Assembly: GCA_963575745.1 (NCBI GenBank) | Contig: CAUYUJ010014183.1 | Coordinates: 584,742 to 648,741, forward strand | DNA: 64,000 nucleotides | Direction of reading: 5' to 3' | DNA from: Prorocentrum cordatum | Taxonomy: Eukaryota > Sar > Dinophyceae > Prorocentrales > Prorocentraceae | Shown: piece after piece, positions 40,480-51,400 of the stretch | How the letters are laid out: the number at the start of each line of letters is the position of its first letter | Position numbering within the stretch: position 1 is the stretch's first letter | Notes under the pieces: model-generated | What the model was told of the DNA's origin: nothing | Databases searched by the model: none | The model's input: the letters and a program-made list of their open reading frames with translations, nothing else | Program-made: the position numbers and the translations under genes

Positions 40480-40888
40480 CGTTCTCGCTTTGATAGACCA
40501 TCGGCAGGTTCGTTTCACGGCATCCCTTCGTGGCTTGGCACGTTGTGGAGGTCGATGCTGGCGATGGTGCTGGCGCGCGCGCGTGCAATCGTGGTCTGCG
40601 GTCGATACTGCCGTGCCGAAGCATATGTCGATAACCGTCTTGCAGTCTGTAAAGATGTTTACGTTCTGCGATTCGTCGGCCGCGCTTATCCACATAAGTG
40701 TCTGTATTACTGCCATGATCTCGCCTGTTGTGTTGGTATATGCTCCAACTAAGACCCAGAGCGTGGCTGTCGCTGACGACGCCGTAGTATGCGCCTCTGA
40801 ACGTTCGCTCTTCGAACATATTTGTTCCGCGCAACAGTATGAGGGCCCAAGCGCAGCTGCCTTTCTTCTTGATATTGTAGGACAAATC
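40480..40888 (-). pseudogene. RNase H domain, upstream of the endonuclease
   Basis: Catalytic residues appear in order: DFYTDLSY (Asp codon at 40888), TNTTGEIMAV (Glu codon 40722-40720), NIFTDCKTVID (Asp codon at 40647), then NVPSHEGMP, a TGA at 40517-40515, and NEPADGLS. The family has Trp at the TGA position, a one-base change. The last block supplies the catalytic His and final Asp. One frame change separates the first Asp from the Glu. All five residues remain, so decay is recent. Its place before the endonuclease and RT is unusual; most LINEs carry RNase H after RT. Confidence 0.65.
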
Positions 40889-41049
40889 CGTGTAGAAATC
40901 CTTCGTCCTGCGGCGGTCGTCGCCGATGGGGGCCGGGTCGAGGGCGTACCGCGCTGCGGGGTGCAGGTCGTCTCCGTGGACGTTCTGGTATAGTGTCGGT
41001 GCGGGCGGTGCTTGTACCCTTGTCTTCAAGCTGCTGGTGTTACCGAGGT

Positions 41050-43890
41050 CGCACTTGGTGTTGAGCTGTCGATGGGTGGTACTGCGTTGGCGTATTGTTT
41101 GTTGTCGGGTTGCTTCTTGGTTGATTAGATTGGTTGCTGGTCGGTGAATCGTCGGTTGTTTGGGTTCTGTCCTTGTTTGGTTTAACTCTAAAGGGTTGCA
41201 TAGCTCTGGTTGTGCTCGTGGTCGCGTTGGCTGTGTTTTTGTGAGTATTGTCTTCTCGGAGTCGTCTCGGCTGTCGGAACCGTAGCATAGCGGGTCGTGT
41301 ATCTTGCGCTGGCTTGTTGGTGGCCGTCGTTTTGTCGTGCTACTGGGCCGGTGCCCTGGGATGCTGTCAGGACTGCCGGCTTATCCGTAGCGGTTTGTGA
41401 TACGTACAGTAGGTTGTCTTGTGAGCCTGCTTGTTGCGCGTGATACTGCTCGGCTGATCGGTCGTGCGAACTCCTCCTTCGTCGTTGTGAGATTTGGGGT
41501 GTTGATCGCTGGGTCGGCGCGTTTAGAATATGGTCGGTGCGTGGTCGAATTGTTGCTAGTCTCGGCGTGTAGGTGGCGCTCGCACTTATGAGGCCTCCAT
41601 GCGCCGACTTCAAATCGGGTTCTTGGCTGTCCCACCTCGCCCCGCTATGTCTAGGGGTCACAGTGCCCTCGGTGGGGGCGAACCCCGGGCCTTGTGCTTG
41701 CCTGGTCGGCGTGTTTATCGTATGGTCGGTGTGTGGTCGGGTTGTTGCTGGTTGTTTCGCATAGGTGGTGGGCGCACTTGTAAGGCCTCCATGCGCCGAC
41801 TTCAACTGGGATTCGTGGCTGTCCCACCTCGTCCCGCTATGGCTAGGGGTCACAGTTCCCTCGGTGGGGGCGAACCCCAGGCCTTGTGCTTGCTTCTGCT
41901 TTCGGTAGGGGATGCCGCGTCTGTCCTGTGCTCCGCCTGCGGGGCGTTCGGGCGAGCTCCACCTCCGCCGTGGGGATGGCGGGGGTGGCGAGCCAGGGCG
42001 GACCGCGGGGGCGCGGGCAGTGGCCGCCCAACCCCCCCCCCCCCCCTGCCCCCCGCCACCCCCCCCCCTGGCAAGCGCGGGCAGCGCTCGCCCTGCCCCC
42101 CCCCGCCCTTCGAGCCCGCCTCGAAGTTTGATCCTTGCCTCGCCGGGACAGCGTGGACGTGTGCGCGTGTTGGTTGGTGGTGGATGACGCGTGTGTCATC
42201 GTTGTCATCGTCAATGTCGGTCGTCGCGTCTGCTAGACCACTGAATCGGTTGTGCAAGTGTATGACTGGTGGTTGTGGTAGCTGTGTCTGACGTAGTCGT
42301 TGACTAAGTCGCGTTGGTCGTTGTTCGCGTTGCGTTTGTCGTAGGCTTGCTTCGTCGAGTCGGGCCTCGATCTTCGCGTCGTGACTGCCCTCCTCGTCAT
42401 CGCGGTCGTTGCAATGTATCATGTCGTTTGTGCAGGTCATTGAGGAACGTTTCCTCAATGTTGTCGAACTCGCTCCAATAAAGAGCATGTGGTAGCCTTC
42501 TTGTTGGAAAATTCCCAAACATGCGGCGTCTCCGTGCACGAGTGGTTTGTCGCCTTGTGCATGCTATGTGCAAGAGGTCGGCCGGGTCGTGGTGGACTGT
42601 GCGCCACTGGTCTCGCTGGCCCCCGCCTCGGTGGTTTTGAGCTAATGAATCGTCCTGTCTTAAGTAGTGGCGTTGCAGTGCTAGTCTCGGGGATGCTCCG
42701 AGATCCAGCGTTGTTTCTTCGGTTGGTTTTTTGTGGGGTCGGCTCGGCTAGAGGTTCCCATCCTCGGAGTCGCGTGGCCTGGCCCGTGGTCGAGGTGGCC
42801 GCGCCAGTAGACATCCCACAGCTTTTGGCGCTTCCACTTCTCGGAAATCGGGTGTAGCTCCGCTGTGTATGTTATTGTTGTGTTTTCTCTTTTGGTTCGC
42901 ACATGCGCCATTGGTTGGTCGGCTCGGTTGTGTCGACGTCGGGGGATTGAGGCGGGCGGCCCAAAGCGTGCGCCGCGGTGACGCCCCGACCACTGATTCC
43001 CCCCCAGTGGGGCATGTGGCGGGGCCTTCGGGCTGTCTGAGGTCACCGCGCGGGTCGATCGGCATCGGTCCTCAGGCTGAGTGCCAGTGCCGAGATTGCT
43101 CCCAGGCGTGCTCCCTGTGATCTTTTGGACGCGACCACAGGCTCTGCTTGCTGGTGAAGTAGTCGGACTCCCCGTCTGGGCCAGCAGCCCCCCATCGGGT
43201 TCAGTCCTAACCAGTGTTTTGTCGAGGTGGGGTCGTCAGGCCCATCCTGGATGCAAATTGGGATCGGCACTCGGTCTGTTGGGTCGGTGAATCCATCTCC
43301 TGCGTCACGCATGCGCACCATGCGCGTTGGTCGTTCGCGCGAGTTACTACTCCTGAGAGCTGACTTGGCTCTTGTAGGCGGTGATGACTGAAATCTGTCG
43401 GGTGTTCCGAGGTGGAAGCGAGGTGGATGCTCAGTGTGCTGGATTCGAACTGTAGGCGTGATACTATCGATGGTCATCCGTCGTGGTGTTGTTGGTGTCT
43501 CACACTCTTCGTCTCGGCTGATATCAACCAATCTGGTCGCGGTGGCCGTCGATTCGAGCAGATGTCGCCCCCGTTGATATCGGGTGGTGCTGAAAGTGCC
43601 CGTACTAGTGGGAAGACGAATTTCCCTGGGTCGTAGTCTGGGGTTGGTTGTTCGGCAGGTGGTGCCGGACTTGCTGGTGGCGTCGGGGTCAGCATCGTTT
43701 CGGCGTCGTCTATGTGGTCTCGAAGATCGTCGTCGTGGTCGAGGTTTGGCATGGGCGCCTTCTGACTGTCGTTCGTGCGTGGCGCGTCGAGACTGATAAG
43801 TGCTTCGGCGGTTGTTGGGTCGTCTGGCGGTGGAAATGGTGTTGCTCGTTCTGCTGGAAGTCGTAATGCAGAGCCAGTCTGATTGATGCT
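41050..43890 (-). pseudogene. Linker region of the large element
   Basis: Starts in another frame from ORF1 with SDLSINQTGSALRLPAERA, then DPGKFVFPLVRALSAPPDIN (43752-43474), PRRMTIDSITPTVRIQH (43470), RTKRENTTITYTAELHPISE (42910), GDAACLGIFQQEGYHMLFIG (42530) and SRAVSRATSRLTRQ (41460). It is Pro, Ser and Arg-rich with at least five frame changes. A C-rich stretch at 42025-42110 is slippery low-complexity DNA. Confidence 0.4.
41592..41893. repeat. 192-bp tandem duplication inside the large element
   Basis: AGGCCTCCATGCGCCGACTT starts at about 41592 and again at 41784, with about 85% identity over the unit. 192 is a multiple of three, so the minus-strand frame keeps the repeat as protein (SGTRWDSHES / SGARWDSQEP). 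Confidence 0.85.
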
Positions 43891-45794
43891 CAGGTCACTG
43901 TCTGGCGCGCTGCTCGTTGTCCCTGCGCCCTTCCTCTCGCTGTCGACGCTGCTGTTTCACTCCTCTCTGCGTGGCCTGATTTCGAGCAGTTCTGGGTGTC
44001 CTCGCCTGGTATGATGGAATGCAGCGCGCTCTCCATCTCCTCGTCGATTCTCTGATGCTCGATATATGCCAGGTATTGTCTTCGCGTTTCTTCTACTATG
44101 TCCCTGCCAATCTCGAGCTCCATTTCGCCGATGATCTCAGCTTCCATCTCCTCGTTCTTAATCAGCTCCTTCTTTAGCGCCTGTTCGGAAACCCGGTGTT
44201 GGCAATCTGGTGGTGCAATTTCCTCCGTCACGATGACTTGTTGTTGGTGAAGTCCTGCGTGAAACTGCATCCTGAGCTCGCGTGCTTGATGCTGTTGTCG
44301 TCGTTCGTATTGTAATGCTTCTTGCTGTGTGAGTTGATGGTAATTTCTGCGCTGTTCTTCGTGCTCGTCATCGTTGTTGGCGTATTGCTGCGATTTATGT
44401 GCCATCACCTGCCACGTAATTTGCTCATCTCTTAGCCACTCTTGTGCCTGGTGTTGTGATCTCTCGTTCTCATGCCGGCGTGCGCGTTCATATTCTGCCA
44501 TCTTGCGGATTGACTCCCACGTTGCGGTCTGAGCGTCTTACACACGGATCATCTCGTGGTTGATGCGGTATTCTGCTAGGACACTATGTCGACGTAGTTG
44601 CTGTTCGAGTTGGATCAGTTCGTGCTTATGATGAAGGGCTCGTTGAAATTGGAGCTGTTATTCGCGTCTTGCTTATATGTCCTTCTCAATTAGTTCGTGC
44701 TCCCTCGTCATCTTGGACTGCGTCTCCCCGAAGTGGATAATCGCCTCCTCCTGCAGCTTCTCCTCGTGGTGCTCGTGTTCCTCTCTGAGTAGTCCTCGTT
44801 GTTTCTCAGGCTTCTCCGCGCGCTCATTCTGTAGCTTCCAGGCCATGTCTGCATGCTGCTTTTCAGGTTGTCTTTTGTCTATTGTCTTTTTCTTCTCCGT
44901 GCTGTCGAGACCCCTTGCGGCCATCTCCACCTTCAGCACCCTGTACTCATGTTTCATGGCCTGGAAATCTTCGTTATCTGTTTGAATGCGCTGCTCGTCC
45001 TTTTGGACGTTTGCATTGCGTTCGCTGTGGAAGAAATGCAGGTGGCGCCGGTGCTGGATGTACCATTCCTGCTGCATGTCCAGACGCTGGTTCAATTCCT
45101 CGATCAACCGTGTTACGTGTTGTCCTTCGTCCGCTTGGCATCGTTCTGCTTTCTGACTTTGCCGACGTAGATGTGGCGTCTCATCGCGAGTCCTCCTGTC
45201 GCCCATGCTTTCGTCCGATGTAGCTTCTCCGTCTCCTTCGCAGCTTGAGCGTTCGGCTCCTGCTTCTAATCGTTCGCGAATGTCTCGCTGACCTTGTGCT
45301 TCCGTAATCAGAGCTTTGATCTTGACGGCATCCACGTCGGACTTTCCCAGTTTGTTTTTCCCTTATTTGACTTTTTCTGCGATCGCTCTCCTCTTTTTGT
45401 TGACCACGTAAAGGTCCTCTCTGTAGATATTGATCCTCTCGTTCGGCTCGATGGTCAGGTTGATCATACATTTTGTGATTTCCAACTCGTCGATCAGTCG
45501 TCCTGCATCCACTCCTGTTTGTCGGGCAGCAGTAAGTTGATCAGCGAGCCCCCCGAGTCGAGCCGCCTTGGTATGCTTCCACATGCGGCGTAGCTCCGAC
45601 TCGTGAGGGGGGGTAGGAGAAGGCCTCGTGGTTGACCGCCCTCGCCTTCGTGCTCGGGATGAACTCGTCGATGATGTCTGGCCCTCCTCGAAGCCGAACG
45701 TGTCGCTGAACCTTTCTTGTCCTGGCGACTGTCGTAGTTGTCCTGGTAATAGTTGTCGTTGTACCTGCTTCTCGCCCTCGAAGAACTTCTCCAT
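43890..45794 (-). pseudogene. Coiled-coil ORF1 of the large element, broken only by four TAA codons
   Basis: A single frame of 635 codons runs from ATG at 45794 (context TTAGCCATGG) to TGA at about 43888, interrupted only by TAA at 45365-45363, 44675-44673, 44660-44658 and 44540-44538. There is no frame shift in 1.9 kb. It is rich in Glu, Gln, Arg and Lys with heptads throughout (for example LIEELNQRLDMQQEWY, LTQQEALQYERRQQHQ, EEMEAEIIGEMELEIG). Such a coiled coil fits an RNA-binding, oligomerising ORF1-type protein. The four stops may be former CAA codons in this Gln-rich protein. Confidence 0.6.
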
Positions 45795-45860
45795 GGCTAA
45801 GGTTGTCCTCCCACGGGGGGGCCTATCGCCGTGGACCCTTCGGCGCGATGTGCTGTCCAC

Positions 45861-46194
45861 CTTGGCGCCTGCCCCCCCGTATTGATGCCACTCTTACCTT
45901 GACCTTCGGAAGCCGTCGTGGCACTGGGGCTGCTGGGGCTGCTGCGCAGGGGTTGCTGCGCTGGGGTTGCTGCGCACTGTGGTGCTGGCTGAATCTATTG
46001 GCTGCCGCTGCCAGTCGGACCAGAAGACGATCTTGGCTGCGGACTTGACGGGCGCGGCGATGCCACGCGGGTTCGCCCCCTCGGGGCGTGGCGGCTCGCG
46101 CCGCCGCGGCTGCGGCGCCCATGGCGCGCTGCGCGCGAGCCCAGGCCGACTAGGGCGACCGACGGGACGACGACGGCCCAGCCCCTCCTCGGCC
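45861..46194. other. GC-rich stretch, no gene recognised
   Basis: Ala, Arg and Pro-rich open frames on both strands. May hold the 5' untranslated region or promoter of the large element. Confidence 0.35.
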
Positions 46195-46430
46195 AATGGC
46201 TTCCCCTCCTCCTCCTCCTCCTCCTCCTCCTCCTCCTCCTCATCCTCCTCCTCCTCCTCCACCACCTCCACCTCCACCTCCACCTCCTCCTCCTTCCCCT
46301 CCCCCTCCCCCTCCCCCTCCCCTCCTCCTCCCCCTCCCCCTCCCCCCCCCTCCCCCTCCCCCTTCCCCTCCCCCCTCCCTTCCTCCTCCTCCTCCTTCTC
46401 CTCTCCTCCTCCCAGCTCCGACCCGTTGAT
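46195..46430. repeat. CTC/CCTCCC pyrimidine array
   Basis: About 235 bp of CTC and CCCTCC steps. Poly-Pro, Ser and Gly/Glu frames here are artefacts. Confidence 0.97.
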
Positions 46431-46571
46431 ACAGGGACTCCTGGCTAAGGGTGAGGGTGGTACGGGTACCCCTTCGGGAGAAGGGTGGAGCGCATGGACA
46501 CTTGCACTGACAGGTCGACCGGGGGGTGGGAGCCAAGGCACCCAGGCCACAACTGGCCCACAGAGCCAGCA

Positions 46572-46636
46572 GAGGCCTCCGAGCCACCAGGGGAAGTGCC
46601 ATTGAATGGCACTTCCCCTGGTGGCTCGGAGGCCTC
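46572..46636. repeat. Perfect palindrome, 32-bp arms, 1-nt loop
   Basis: GAGGCCTCCGAGCCACC then AGGGGAAGTGCCATT, a single G, then the exact reverse complement to 46636. The DNA would form a cruciform or, if transcribed, a perfect hairpin. Confidence 0.95.
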
Positions 46637-46638
46637 CT

Positions 46639-46664
46639 CTGAGGAATGGCAGCCATTCCTCTGA
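46639..46664. repeat. Second short palindrome
   Basis: TCTGAGGAATGGC, then A, then GCCATTCCTCTGA. It follows the first palindrome by two bases and shares its AATGGC core. Confidence 0.9.
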
Positions 46665-46689
46665 GGGTCGACACTTTTCGCATACCACA

Positions 46690-47100
46690 GCGACCGGCCC
46701 ATCGGCCATAAAAACATAACCATAGACAACCATTAACAATACAAGCCCTCATCCGCAAAGCCATGAAATAAACAAGTCATTAAAGCAAACTGCAGCATTG
46801 CCACCACATGGACAGCAACGACCTGGACAAACAACACATCAGCGCAGCCGGCAGAGGTCTCCGATAACGCAATTCCCAATGCCAGGTAGGAGCCTCTTTT
46901 GCTAAAACATACCTTGGGAAACCGCATACCCATAAACAGGCATTAACAATACAAGCCCTCAACAACGACGTCGCAATAAGAAAATGCAATATTGCAACCG
47001 CATGAGCAACAACGACGACATCAACAGCAACAGCATCAACGCCGGCAAAGGGCTCCGATAACGTATACCTTGTTGTAAACTACGAACTCATGATGCTAAA
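46690..47100. repeat. Diverged tandem duplication, about 200 bp
   Basis: ACCATTAACAATACAAGCCC at about 46728 and GCATTAACAATACAAGCCC at about 46941, each followed by GCAT- and CAACGAC-rich DNA, then GGCTCCGATAACG-type words and TGCTAAAACATA. Confidence 0.75.
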
Positions 47101-47119
47101 ACATAATTGGGGAACAATT

Positions 47120-47430
47120 ACAACAACGACACCCGGCCCACAACTGCCCCGAAAAGCCAACAGAGGCTTCCAGCGCCCGGCCCACACCTGGCCCACAGAG
47201 CCAGCAGGGTGGGCGCAACCCTTGTCAGTCGCCACTTTCCGAAGATCAGAGCACACAACCCACAACTGGCCCACAAAACAGGCGGAGGCCTCCGGCCCAA
47301 CAGGATGGGCACCATCCTCGTGAGGGTCGCCATTTTACCAAAGACAAGGCGCCCGGCCCACACCTGGCACACAAAGCTGGCAGAGGGCTCTGGCCCAGCA
47401 GAATGAGCGCCAACCTCACGAGGGTCGCCA
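47120..47430. repeat. GGCCCACAACTGGCCCAC-type tandem repeat
   Basis: Units of 78-98 bp with CCCACACCTGGCCCAC, GAGGGTCGCCA and GCGCCCGG words. The first copy is at 46547-46600, next to the palindrome, so the palindrome arose within this family. Confidence 0.7.
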
Positions 47431-47439
47431 CTTCTCGAA

Positions 47440-47600
47440 GGCCAGAGCGCCCCAAGAGGCCCCAAGAGAGGCCCCCTAAATCCCCAACAGGCCTCCAAGA
47501 AGCTCCAAGAGCCCCCAAGAAGCCCCCAACAGGCATCCCAGAGGCACCAAAACTGAGGCTCCTGAGAGCACTCCGAGGAGACCTCAAGAAGCATCCATGA
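47440..47600. repeat. GCCCCCAAGAGGC-type degenerate repeat
   Basis: Reverse-strand relative of the 31800-32130 family. Confidence 0.65.
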
Positions 47601-47819
47601 GGACTCTGACCCACAACCCAGGTACGTCTCGAAACTCTGGTGGAGCTCTCTTGAGCCATCTTGGAGTCCGGTGGGGCAGACTATCGGCTCTCTTCGGCAA
47701 GGTGCGAACCAGATCTCCCAAGATCTCCTCTAGGACAGTCCTGCCTGCCCTATCGTTCTCCAAGCGTACGAGCACACCACATGCAGCCACCGTAATGCGA
47801 AATGAGCTGGCGGAATGAG

Positions 47820-48240
47820 CGAAACGATGAAATCACAACAGGTGGAACAGCAGAAACAACAAAAACAGAATCGCAGGACGAGCAACGACGACATGAGCAA
47901 CGAGATGAGGAACAGTTACAGCATCAGAAAGAGCCGAATCAACTACACAATGAACATGATGATAATACGAATAATAATGCTATGACTAACAACAAGACCA
48001 TGTAAACAACATTCGTAACAAAAGCCACAACAACATAACAACCACCTGAACAGCAACGACGACATGGCAGCTGCATGAACAACAACGACGACATAAGCAG
48101 CAACCGCATCATGAGCAACAACGGCGACTTCAGCAGCAGCCACATCAACGGCAACCTCATCGTCAAAGCAGTAACGAGCAGCAACCTCATCATCAGTAGT
48201 AACGAGCAGCAACCACATCAGCAGGTAAGAACCCTTTTAT
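47820..48240. repeat. CAACGACGACAT / GAGCAAC degenerate repeat
   Basis: A-rich DNA with repeated GAGCAACGACGACATGAGC-like words of irregular spacing. Frames are Asn- and Asp-rich artefacts. Confidence 0.65.
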
Positions 48241-48274
48241 GCTGGAACACGTTTGGGGAATGGATGCCTGAACG

Positions 48275-48480
48275 CCCCAAGATCACCGGAGCCACGTCTC
48301 TCGACATCATGCGAACCTTGGCAGGCAACAGACACCGAGGCGCCGCAGCTCAGTAGCCGCCGCAGCCGCGGGGGAAGAATAACACATCTTTCGCCTACTG
48401 GAGTGCTGTCCCCTCCCCACTGTGAGGGCGGGGGGATCCACCCTGTATAGTTCCCCACCTCCAAAGTGGGGTTCTTGTTT
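48275..48480. repeat. Dispersed 200-bp repeat, copy 2
   Basis: Pairs with 12690-12895; see that entry. Confidence 0.75.
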
Positions 48481-48514
48481 TCTCTGGACACCCCGCGCAG
48501 GAACAGGAACCCAC

Positions 48515-48651
48515 CATCATCATCATCACTCATTCCTCACTCACTCACTCACACATCATCCCTCACACACTCACTCACTCACTCACTCACCCACTCTTTC
48601 ACTCACTCACTCACTCACTCACTCACTCACTGACTCATCAGCACTCACATG

Positions 48652-48697
<46 letters not shown>

Positions 48698-48727
48698 GAT
48701 GATGATGAGTGTGCGCGTGAGAGAGTG

Positions 48728-48791
<64 letters not shown>

Positions 48792-48865
48792 CATCATCAC
48801 CAGTCAGTCAGTCAGTCAGTCAGTCAGTCAGTCACTCACTCACTCACTCACTCACTCACTCGCAT
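48515..48865. repeat. Cluster of microsatellites (TCAC, GAT, ATC, GTCA)
   Basis: In order: TCAC (about 48530-48640), GAT (48652-48760), ATC (48760-48798), GTCA (48800-48834), CTCA (48835-48860). The GAT and ATC runs meet at 48760 and are reverse complements, so they form a perfect repeat palindrome. Confidence 0.95.
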
Positions 48866-48879
48866 TGGGCCTCGTCTGC

Positions 48880-49180
48880 GAGTGAATTGCGAGGAAGTCT
48901 CAGGCGGGAGCCCCCTCCCTATGGGGCCCGCGGATCATGTTACTAATCCGAGCGGGTCATCCAATTCCTGTAACTGTCGCCACTTTTGGGCTATCTCGCT
49001 GCCAGAACGCCATTCCCAGGCCACATTTGTAAGTGAATTGCGAGGAAGTCTCAAGCGGGAGCCCCCTCCCCATGGGGCCCGCGGATAATGTCACTAATCC
49101 GAGCGGGTCATCCAATTTCTGTAACTGTCGCCACTTTTGGGCTCTCGCGCTGCCAGAACGCCATTCCCAGGCCACATTTT
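48880..49180. repeat. 151-bp tandem duplication
   Basis: GTGAATTGCGAGGAAGTCTC at 48882 and 49033. The unit ends in CCATTCCCAGGCCACATTT, the start of the 73-bp satellite. Confidence 0.9.
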
Positions 49181-49340
49181 GAATGCCCAGAGCCAACTGT
49201 AGGCCACTTCGTGTTCTTCGTGCTCCCAGAACACACTTCCCGGGCCACATTTTGAATGCCCGGAGCCAACTGTAGGCCACTTCGTGTTTTTCGTGTTCCC
49301 AGAGCACCACTCCCGGGCCACTTTCTGAATGTCCGGAGCC
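49150..49340. repeat. 73-bp satellite, type 2, second locus
   Basis: AGAACGCC, AGAACACA and AGAGCACC words at about 49155, 49228 and 49301, again 73 bp apart; the unit matches that at 18545-18880. Confidence 0.9.
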
Positions 49341-50475
49341 AAAACAGGAGGGCGAGTTCGGGGGCAACGTAGGGAGCGGGGGGAGGGCCCGCGCCAGGGC
49401 GAGAAGAAATATACGCAGAAGAGATAGCCAGGACGCCTCACCAACCACGAGGACGACGGTGAGGGCTTTTTCCAGATTCGCCCAGAGAATTCTCATGTGG
49501 GGTCCTTCCGTCGGAGTAATTTCAGGGCTAATATTACTTTCCGCACCCATTCCCAAACATCCAGCGTTCCAATCTTCTCGAGACCGCCCCCGACGTCTCG
49601 ACCCACTCCCCTGGGACCAGTGTTTCACACCGAGTCGTTTCATTGACGGCCCCGAGGCTCGCAGAAGACCCACAGTGGCTGAAACCTATGAAAAACCTCC
49701 GGCTCGATTCTTTCGAGACGCCAGATGCCTCGGTTTCGATCGTACCCAGTGTCGTTGTCTTGACGGATGCCCCTCAAACACAGAACGAAGCAGCGCCAGA
49801 GGCGAGGGCCCGCAACTCCGGGGCACCCCGGGCTGCTGCGGGGCGCGCCCGCGGCCGCGCGCGCCGGGCTCTCAGCCCAGGGCCGCGGATGAGGGCACAG
49901 GGCTCCGGGACACCCTGCGGAGCGGGGGGCTCTTCTCTGAAGGCAGCCCAAGCCCCCCCCCTAGCACACACTACTACCACGACGTCACACCTCAGATGTT
50001 CAAAGCTTCTCTGGGGCGTGCGACTCGACGAACGCCCTCAACTGCTTTTGCCTGGGCGGTGATCCCGGCAAATTGCAAACAACGCAGCCGCGGAGCGGCG
50101 GGCAACACCGTTTCCCACAAACCGAACAGTGTACAGAATGAACGCCCAGAACCTCAAATCGCGTCTTCGCGCACATGCAACGGCGCACTTATAGAATCGA
50201 CAACGCGAGCTGCATACCATGCAGAAGCGGCTTCACATATGAACCAGAAATGTGGCGAACTGAACAATTTGTAGCCAGAAAGCATCGACTACGTGTACAG
50301 ACGTTCTGGATGAATGAAAAAATCCTGGCGGGTGTGGGGGTGGGCTGTTCCCTCTTGACCCGCCACCGTGCCGCTGGGCACGGACTCGGCGTGTCCTCAG
50401 GACTCTGTCCAATCCCTGAGACACACCTGAGGGAATCTTTACGGAGCCTGGGTCCCGAATTCTCAAATCTCTTGG
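49341..50475. other. No gene recognised
   Basis: Overlapping open frames, none with a recognisable domain. GC-rich core at 49790-49960. Confidence 0.45.
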
Positions 50476-50479
50476 GGCT

Positions 50480-51010
50480 TCCTGCGTGCCCCCTGGGCTC
50501 CAGCGCATCTTGTCGCATGACTCTTCGGGGCCCACGAGGCCCCCAAGACAGGCCAAGAGGGCCCCCCGTGCTCCCCAAGACGACCGAAGTGGGCCCCGGG
50601 TCGCCGAAAGTTCGTTCCAAGACGCCCAAGATGGCCTAGGAGGCCTGTAGGCCTCTCAAGTGGACCCCAGGAGGCAAAAATCAGTGGCTTTCCGATAGTG
50701 TTCAAAAGATTTGGGCGTTCTCGCCTGATCTGTTTTCCGACGCTCCAAGATGGCCCAAGAGCCCCCAAGACCACCCCAAGGTAGCCCGAGAGGCCTCCAA
50801 GAGGCAAAAAGGGGCCCAATAGAGGGAACACTAACTGAAAATACAACCCGTCCGCCCCAAGAGGCCCCCAGCAGGCCCCAAGAGGCGCCGATGGGGCCCC
50901 GAGAGGCCCCAAGGGGCCTCCAAGAGGCGGCCCCCAAAGGGCCCTAAGAAGCCACCGAACGGCCCCTATGAGGCTTCAAAACGGCCTCCAAGAGACCCCC
51001 GAGAGGCCTC
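50480..51010. repeat. GGCCCCAAGAGGC-type degenerate repeat
   Basis: About 530 bp of irregular GCCCCAAGAGGCC and CCAAGACGGCC units, the same family as 31800-32130 on the other strand. Confidence 0.7.
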
Positions 51011-51209
51011 CTACGAGATCCCAACGAACATCCAATAGGCTTCATACCCACCCACAACCAAGCACAATGGCGGGATGGGCCGAAAACTATTAGACCTGGG
51101 CCAGTACGGAAACGGAAAGAGCGCTGCAGGAACTTGACCGAAAATACTACTCACACCACCGTTCGTACTGGGAGCCTTGGCGTTGAAAGCTTGTTACGTC
51201 ACCCCGCGC
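51011..51209. other. No gene recognised
   Basis: Short unique stretch between repeats. Confidence 0.4.
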
Positions 51210-51400
51210 TCCGCCTCCTCCTCCTCCTCCGCCTCCTCCTCCTCCTCCTCCTCCTCCTCCGCCTCCTCCGCCTCCTCCTCCTCCGCTTCCTCCTCCGCCT
51301 CCTCCTCCTCCGCCTCCTCCGCCTCCTCCGCCTCCCCCGCCTCCTCCGCCTCCTCCGCCTCCTCCGCCTTCTCCCCCTCCTCCCCCTCCTCCTCCGCCTC
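51210..51400. repeat. CTC/CGC pyrimidine-rich array running into an assembly gap
   Basis: CTCCTC and CGCCTC steps up to the first N. Confidence 0.95.

Larger units (their letters stand above)
35117..45860 (-). mobile_element. Large non-LTR retroelement with RNase H placed before the endonuclease
   Basis: About 10.7 kb, read on the minus strand: a long coiled-coil ORF1 (45794-43890), a low-complexity linker (43890-41050), RNase H (40888-40480), AP-type endonuclease (about 40250-39540), a linker (39540-38900), RT (about 38900-37300), zinc-finger region (37250-36530) and an uncharacterised tail (36500-35117). Order and strand are consistent and every domain lies in the right sequence. Frame changes and stops show that the copy is dead, but the decay is light: most domains can still be read in pieces of 80-290 codons. 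No spliced-leader relic was seen at the 5' end. Confidence 0.65.

Noticed and set aside
41650-41890. tRNA-like GGGGTTCGCCCCC word in the 192-bp repeat
   Set aside because: No T-arm pairing, acceptor stem or anticodon arm can be formed.
43888-45794. UAA read as Gln (altered code)
   Set aside because: Kept only as a side idea: the element also has frame shifts and a TGA, so ordinary decay explains the stops, and the other inferred genes end in standard stops.
46195-46764. Gly/Glu-rich and poly-Pro frames
   Set aside because: They come from the CTC array.
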